A stretch of DNA of 64,000 nucleotides from Turnera subulata (taxonomy: Eukaryota > Streptophyta > Magnoliopsida > Malpighiales > Passifloraceae): NCBI GenBank assembly GCA_028386065.3, contig JAKUCV010004737.1:38153-102152 (forward strand), in the 5' to 3' direction. Shown piece by piece: positions 60,113 to 64,000 of this stretch. The first letter of the stretch is position 1; every line of letters starts with the position of its first letter. Under the pieces are notes generated by a model. The model worked only from the letters and a program-made list of their open reading frames with translations, made no database searches and was not told where the DNA came from. A program made the translations under genes and the position numbers.

Positions 60113-61087
60113 ATGCAAGGCGGGAGTGATGATCAGGAGATCATGAAGCAAAATCAGGATCGGAGGTCGAAGCCGACCATGCAAGGGGATCAGGATCAAC
60201 CGCAGCAACCGCAACAGCCGCAAAAGTGCCCTCGCTGTGAGTCTTTGAATACCAAGTTCTGTTACTACAACAACTACAGCCTCTCTCAGCCTCGGTACTT
60301 TTGCAAGACCTGTAGAAGGTACTGGACCCTCGGCGGGACTCTCAGGAACGTCCCCGTTGGAGGCGGTTGCCGGAAAGGGAAGCGAGCCAGGACGACGTCA
60401 ACGTCGGCAACGATGTCATCTTCTTCCGGTGAGAATTCCAACAGGCCTCGTCAGAGCCTGGCCGCGGCGCCCCCTCCTCAAAGTATCATTTCTGGTGCGA
60501 ATTCCGGGAGCTTGGTGTCGCCTGCTGTCCAGATTCCTCCGTATTATCCTTCGGGAGGAGGAGGAGGGTTTGTGACTTCTCTGGCGGCGATGCATCAGCC
60601 ACCGCAAGGCTTCGGTCACCAGCCACCGTACCATCGTCAACCGATGAATCTTGGCGGTGGTGGTGGGTTGAACGGTTCATCTTCACATTTGGGTCTGTTG
60701 CATGGTTTCACTTCGGTTAATCCTTCTTTTGCCTCGCAACAGCAAAGGCAATTGTACCAAGTGGTGGGTGATGGAGATGATAACAAGAATAGTATGGAAC
60801 ATCCGTTCCATCCTGATCACGAAGGAAACTTGATTCATCAGCCAAGAAGCAGACCTATCAGCTCTTCGCAGCAGCAGCAGCAGCAACAGAGCTGGCACCA
60901 GCAGCAGCAGCAAGGTTTCATCGCCAATTCTAATAACCCTACCATTACAGATACTTCTCTGTGGAGTATCTGCACCAGCACCACTGCAGGCAACACTAAC
61001 AGCAACAATGCGCCTTCTGGATCAACTTCTTCTCTGAATCCAGACCATCAATGGCATGATTTACCTGGCTATGGTCCCCCACCATAA
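60113..61087 (+). CDS. Dof-type zinc finger transcription factor
   Basis: 324 aa, one exon; the start chosen is the ATG at 60113 ([10 protein letters not shown]). Residues 39-94 form the Dof domain with the exact CX2CX21CX2C set (Cys 39, 42, 64, 67), the [19 protein letters not shown] block and [17 protein letters not shown]. Dof proteins bind AAAG sites and are found only in green plants. Residue 73 is Leu in RYWTLGG, where a basic residue is usual. The rest is Gly-, Ser- and Gln-rich (Gln run near 252-260). The C-terminal SLWSICTST and [12 protein letters not shown] motifs resemble conserved tails of several Dof subgroups. I cannot assign a subgroup with certainty. The upstream region is the one duplicated at 50.5-51.3 kb. 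Confidence 0.92.
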   Translation: MQGGSDDQEIMKQNQDRRSKPTMQGDQDQPQQPQQPQKCPRCESLNTKFCYYNNYSLSQPRYFCKTCRRYWTLGGTLRNVPVGGGCRKGKRARTTSTSATMSSSSGENSNRPRQSLAAAPPPQSIISGANSGSLVSPAVQIPPYYPSGGGGGFVTSLAAMHQPPQGFGHQPPYHRQPMNLGGGGGLNGSSSHLGLLHGFTSVNPSFASQQQRQLYQVVGDGDDNKNSMEHPFHPDHEGNLIHQPRSRPISSSQQQQQQQSWHQQQQQGFIANSNNPTITDTSLWSICTSTTAGNTNSNNAPSGSTSSLNPDHQWHDLPGYGPPP

Positions 61088-61985
61088 TCCTTGCTGCTCT
61101 GCTTTGGCCATTCTGATAGCTCCCTATAGTAAGCTTCAAAAGAATATATACATGACTGCAGGGGGCATTCTTTGCCTTTTTTTTGTATACAACATACCAG
61201 TATCTTTTCCTTTTTCATTGCCTTTTTACATTGTCACAGTTGTCCATTTGTTGGGTGTAGCTAGGGGTAAAGTATTTTGGTTCCAATGTTGGATGTTGAT
61301 CATTGAATAGAAATACTGTGATTTGGTAAAAAAAAATATTTGCAAGTGTAGGGGCACTGGCTTTTATTCTGTGTGCTTATAGTATAGGCAAGCTCTGAAT
61401 CATGAGGGGATCTGATGTTTAATATTTGATCAGTATTATTATGTTTAAATTGGTGTTAGCTTTTACATTTGGTTGCCTTGCTTTTGCCTTTCTCCTCCCT
61501 GGTATGATCAACCAAGATAACTATATATTTTGCATTAATATATTCATCAATTTTCTTGTTTTGTTTAGTAATTGTAGCTTATAAATTAGGGTTTATATGA
61601 TGGGAACGAGTCAACAACTAGTCTAGAAAGTGGAGAAAGTGAGAATAGGTACGGTGCATGAGATAGTGGAGCAGAGAAAATGCCTTTAAAGTTTACCAGC
61701 CATGATTTGTTCTTGTGCATGTGGTGTGACTGCTTGTATACATATATATTGGAGTGATATTAGCATCAAAAAAAATATATTGGAGTGATATATGAAACTA
61801 CTAATAAACAAAAATCGAGAAACTAGGCAGTATATATAGAAAAACATCTACCAAATCTTTAGTAAAACCAAGACAACTAATTAGAAATGATAATTAGGTG
61901 CGCCACTCGGATCGGATCCGGATTAGTCGGGCAAAGCTTCCTCGATGGAAAATTAAAAAAAAAAAGAAATGACAACGAGCTAGCA
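61088..61985. other. Dof 3' region and intergenic DNA
   Basis: 3' untranslated sequence, then AT-rich DNA with a short direct repeat (ATATATTGGAGTGATAT at about 61744 and 61778). No gene supported. Confidence 0.5.
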
Positions 61986-64000
61986 TGTAACGCCCCGGTT
62001 TTCCGTTTTTGGATTTATAAAGAAAATTCCGGATTTCGGTAGTGGAAATAAAAAATTAAATTATTTTCCCATTAGATTTATCAATTTTTAAGCAGTGATA
62101 TGTCGTTTTTGAGCTTCGTCCGATCCAAACCGTGTTTCGGGACGAAACGCGACGTTTAGGTAGCTTTGGTTTGAAACTACGTCGTTTTGGGGATTTTTTT
62201 TTTAAAAAAAAAAAGTCAACCTGGCTGGTTGACCCAGCCAGACCAGACGACACGTCGTCTGGCTGGCTAGGTCAAGCCAGCACAGGCGCGCCCATCCTTC
62301 CCTTTTTCTATTTCTTTCTTCTTTTTCTCCTTCAACTTCTCTTTTCCCCCTGCCGTTTTTTCTCCACTCGCCGCCGCTTCTCCAACGGCCATGTCCCCCA
62401 CAACGGCTCCTGTCTCCCACGATTTCCCATCACTCCACCTACAATCAAGATGCCAACGGCATCCAACACCACCATATCTTCCTTTATTTTTCGTTTCTGA
62501 GTTCTTCCTCTTCTCCTCCTTCCGGCTCCATTCCAAACCCATCACCCCTCCATACTTCTCTTCCGCCACCAACAACATCATCTTCGTCTTGTTCCTCGTG
62601 CTCTCCGCCATCCCGGTCGGCCTCGCTCCGACGCCACCGCCATGAGCCGAGGGCAGTCTTACTCACGCCGCCGATCGATTGCAGGAGGCACGACAAGGAA
62701 CGAGCTGGAACGAATCGGGTGTGACGCCACTCCTTTCGCCGCGTCGCCGTCCCTTGTCCGTCCGGTAAGCATCGGTGCCTTCTCCTTTTCTTACTCATTT
62801 TCGTTTAGAGTTGTTAGTTAATGGCTTTGTTGGGTATTCTGGGCGGTTGTTGGCGGTGGGCGTGACCGGCTGGCTTCGTGGATGGTGGCGTGTGCGCGGT
62901 TGTTGTTGGGTTTCCGGCGGGCTGGTGGTGTTGGTTGACTCGGCCGGTTGGTGTGGTCGGGTTGCAGTGTTGATTGTCGGCCGGGCTAGTTGTGTTGGTG
63001 CGTCCACAGGCAGAGTTTTTGTGGCTCGGGTACGGACAGATTCGGCTGATTCCGGTTTGAGCAAGTGCTTGCGGGTAAGGATTCTTTTCTTCCATCCGCT
63101 TCTTGAATCAATTTGGGGACCAAAGGGTGTTGTGTTGTTCTTCGCATGTTGTTGAGATAATACGGGTTGGATGTTTTTGATTCATGGCAGAATTGTTGTG
63201 GCCTCATCTCGGGTTACTGTTCCGGCGAGGGTGACCGGAATCCGGCGAGAGAGCGCTATTCCGGCGAGGGCTTGAGAACTTTCCGGCGAAGGCTCGGGTT
63301 CTGCCCAGCGGATTATATTTCTCGTCTTTACGAGTATTAGACGGTAATTGCTTATGTTCGTTTCGGTTATGTCATGTATTTAAATTTTGGAAATTGTTAC
63401 CGAACTACATTTATATTTATACATTTAGTGAATTATGGATTACCGAGAGTGGAGAGATAGAGTGTGTGGCCGGGGAGAACTTACCGACACGAATAGATCA
63501 TAGGCCGATCAACTCTTGGGCTCGGAAACGACTTTAGGACGGTTTTAGGAAAAACCGAGCCCAGGCCCAATAACCTCAATTTGAAGCTTAGGATATTTAA
63601 TTGGACTTAAAAGTACGGACTTAGGACTTAATCACGGAAAAATTTAACTCACGGATATTAAGAACGGGCTCGAAACCCAATTTCATAATCGGTAAAAATG
63701 GACGTAAGGAAGTGGGCCTCGGCCCAGAATTTGTGATTAAGGATTTAGTGGGCCTTAGGCCCGAGAATTGGTAACGAACTTAAACCGATGAACCTTAGAT
63801 TCGTAATCGTTGGAGTTATGAATGAGAAAATAACCTTTTGGGCTTAGGCCCGGAAATCTTACGATTTGTTAGTTAGGGACGGGAGTTGCTCGATAAGAGC
63901 GTACCTTTAGCATACATGCACGTTTTTACTTCTAAAATTGGTTTAGTGATTATATTATGTACCGGTATTCAGGCACGGGAGATACCTCGAGAGCTGTAGA
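61986..64000 (+). mobile_element. Long Ty3/gypsy-type LTR, cut by the window end
   Basis: It begins TGTAACGCCCCGGTTTTCCG, the usual start of plant chromovirus LTRs, and stays LTR-like to the last base: a pyrimidine-rich block (62290-62530), repeated CCGGCGAG motifs (63221-63300) and runs of GGGCCTTAGGCCC-type sequence (63560-63860). At least 2,015 bp long. It differs in sequence from the LTR pair at 480-8653, where the pyrimidine tract is on the other strand relative to the TGTAAC end. Whether this is a whole element or a solo LTR cannot be told. Open frames in it are low-complexity artefacts. Confidence 0.65.

Noticed and set aside
62132..63155. Several frames of 65-126 aa on both strands
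   Set aside because: They fall within the LTR at the window end and reflect its GC- and pyrimidine-rich composition.

Overview
The window is nuclear DNA from a eudicot plant, probably a woody species, although the sequence does not identify the genus. The signs are intron-rich genes with GT-AG junctions, AT-rich intergenic DNA, a plastid ribosomal protein carrying a transit peptide, plant-only transcription factors (B3, Dof, a LEUNIG-type corepressor), an alpha-expansin, a LEA protein and plant-type transposons.

The first 16.2 kb is almost all transposon. Positions 480-8653 are one complete LTR retrotransposon on the minus strand. It has a perfect 5-bp target duplication (ATACT), LTRs of 2.8-2.9 kb and only 2.5 kb of interior. 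It carries no gag-pol; instead there are two short plus-strand reading frames, each behind its own TATA box. Positions 9451-16215 are a Mutator-like element (MULE) with ~292-bp terminal inverted repeats, a mudrA-type transposase on the plus strand, and a convergent second gene for a zf-GRF / coiled-coil / tail-anchored membrane protein.

From 17.6 kb on the DNA is mostly host genes: an SMG7/EST1-family nonsense-mediated decay factor (18.5-22.4 kb, +), a small two-helix Pkr1-like membrane protein (23.1-24.6 kb, +), a degenerate tandem array (25.7-27.4 kb), a LEUNIG-like LisH/WD40 corepressor (28.1-34.3 kb, +), plastid ribosomal protein S5 (35.3-37.3 kb, -), and a LEC2/FUS3-type B3 seed regulator (38.2-41.1 kb, -). 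A poorly resolved minus-strand stretch with a tandemly duplicated exon-like unit follows (45.3-46.7 kb). After it come a mitochondrial-type LEA_4 protein with a GC-AG intron (48.2-49.2 kb, +), an alpha-expansin (52.9-53.7 kb, -) and a Dof zinc-finger factor (60.1-61.1 kb, +). Two hAT-type non-autonomous elements lie between the expansin and the Dof gene. The Dof upstream region also exists as a second, diverged copy 8 kb away with no coding region beside it. The window closes inside another long Ty3/gypsy-type LTR (61986 onward).

The genes form no operon or common pathway. The B3 regulator and the LEA gene, about 7 kb apart, both belong to seed maturation biology. The most unusual biology is in the two large transposons: antisense transcription units and a compensatory hairpin array in the retrotransposon, and the zf-GRF membrane-protein gene inside the MULE.
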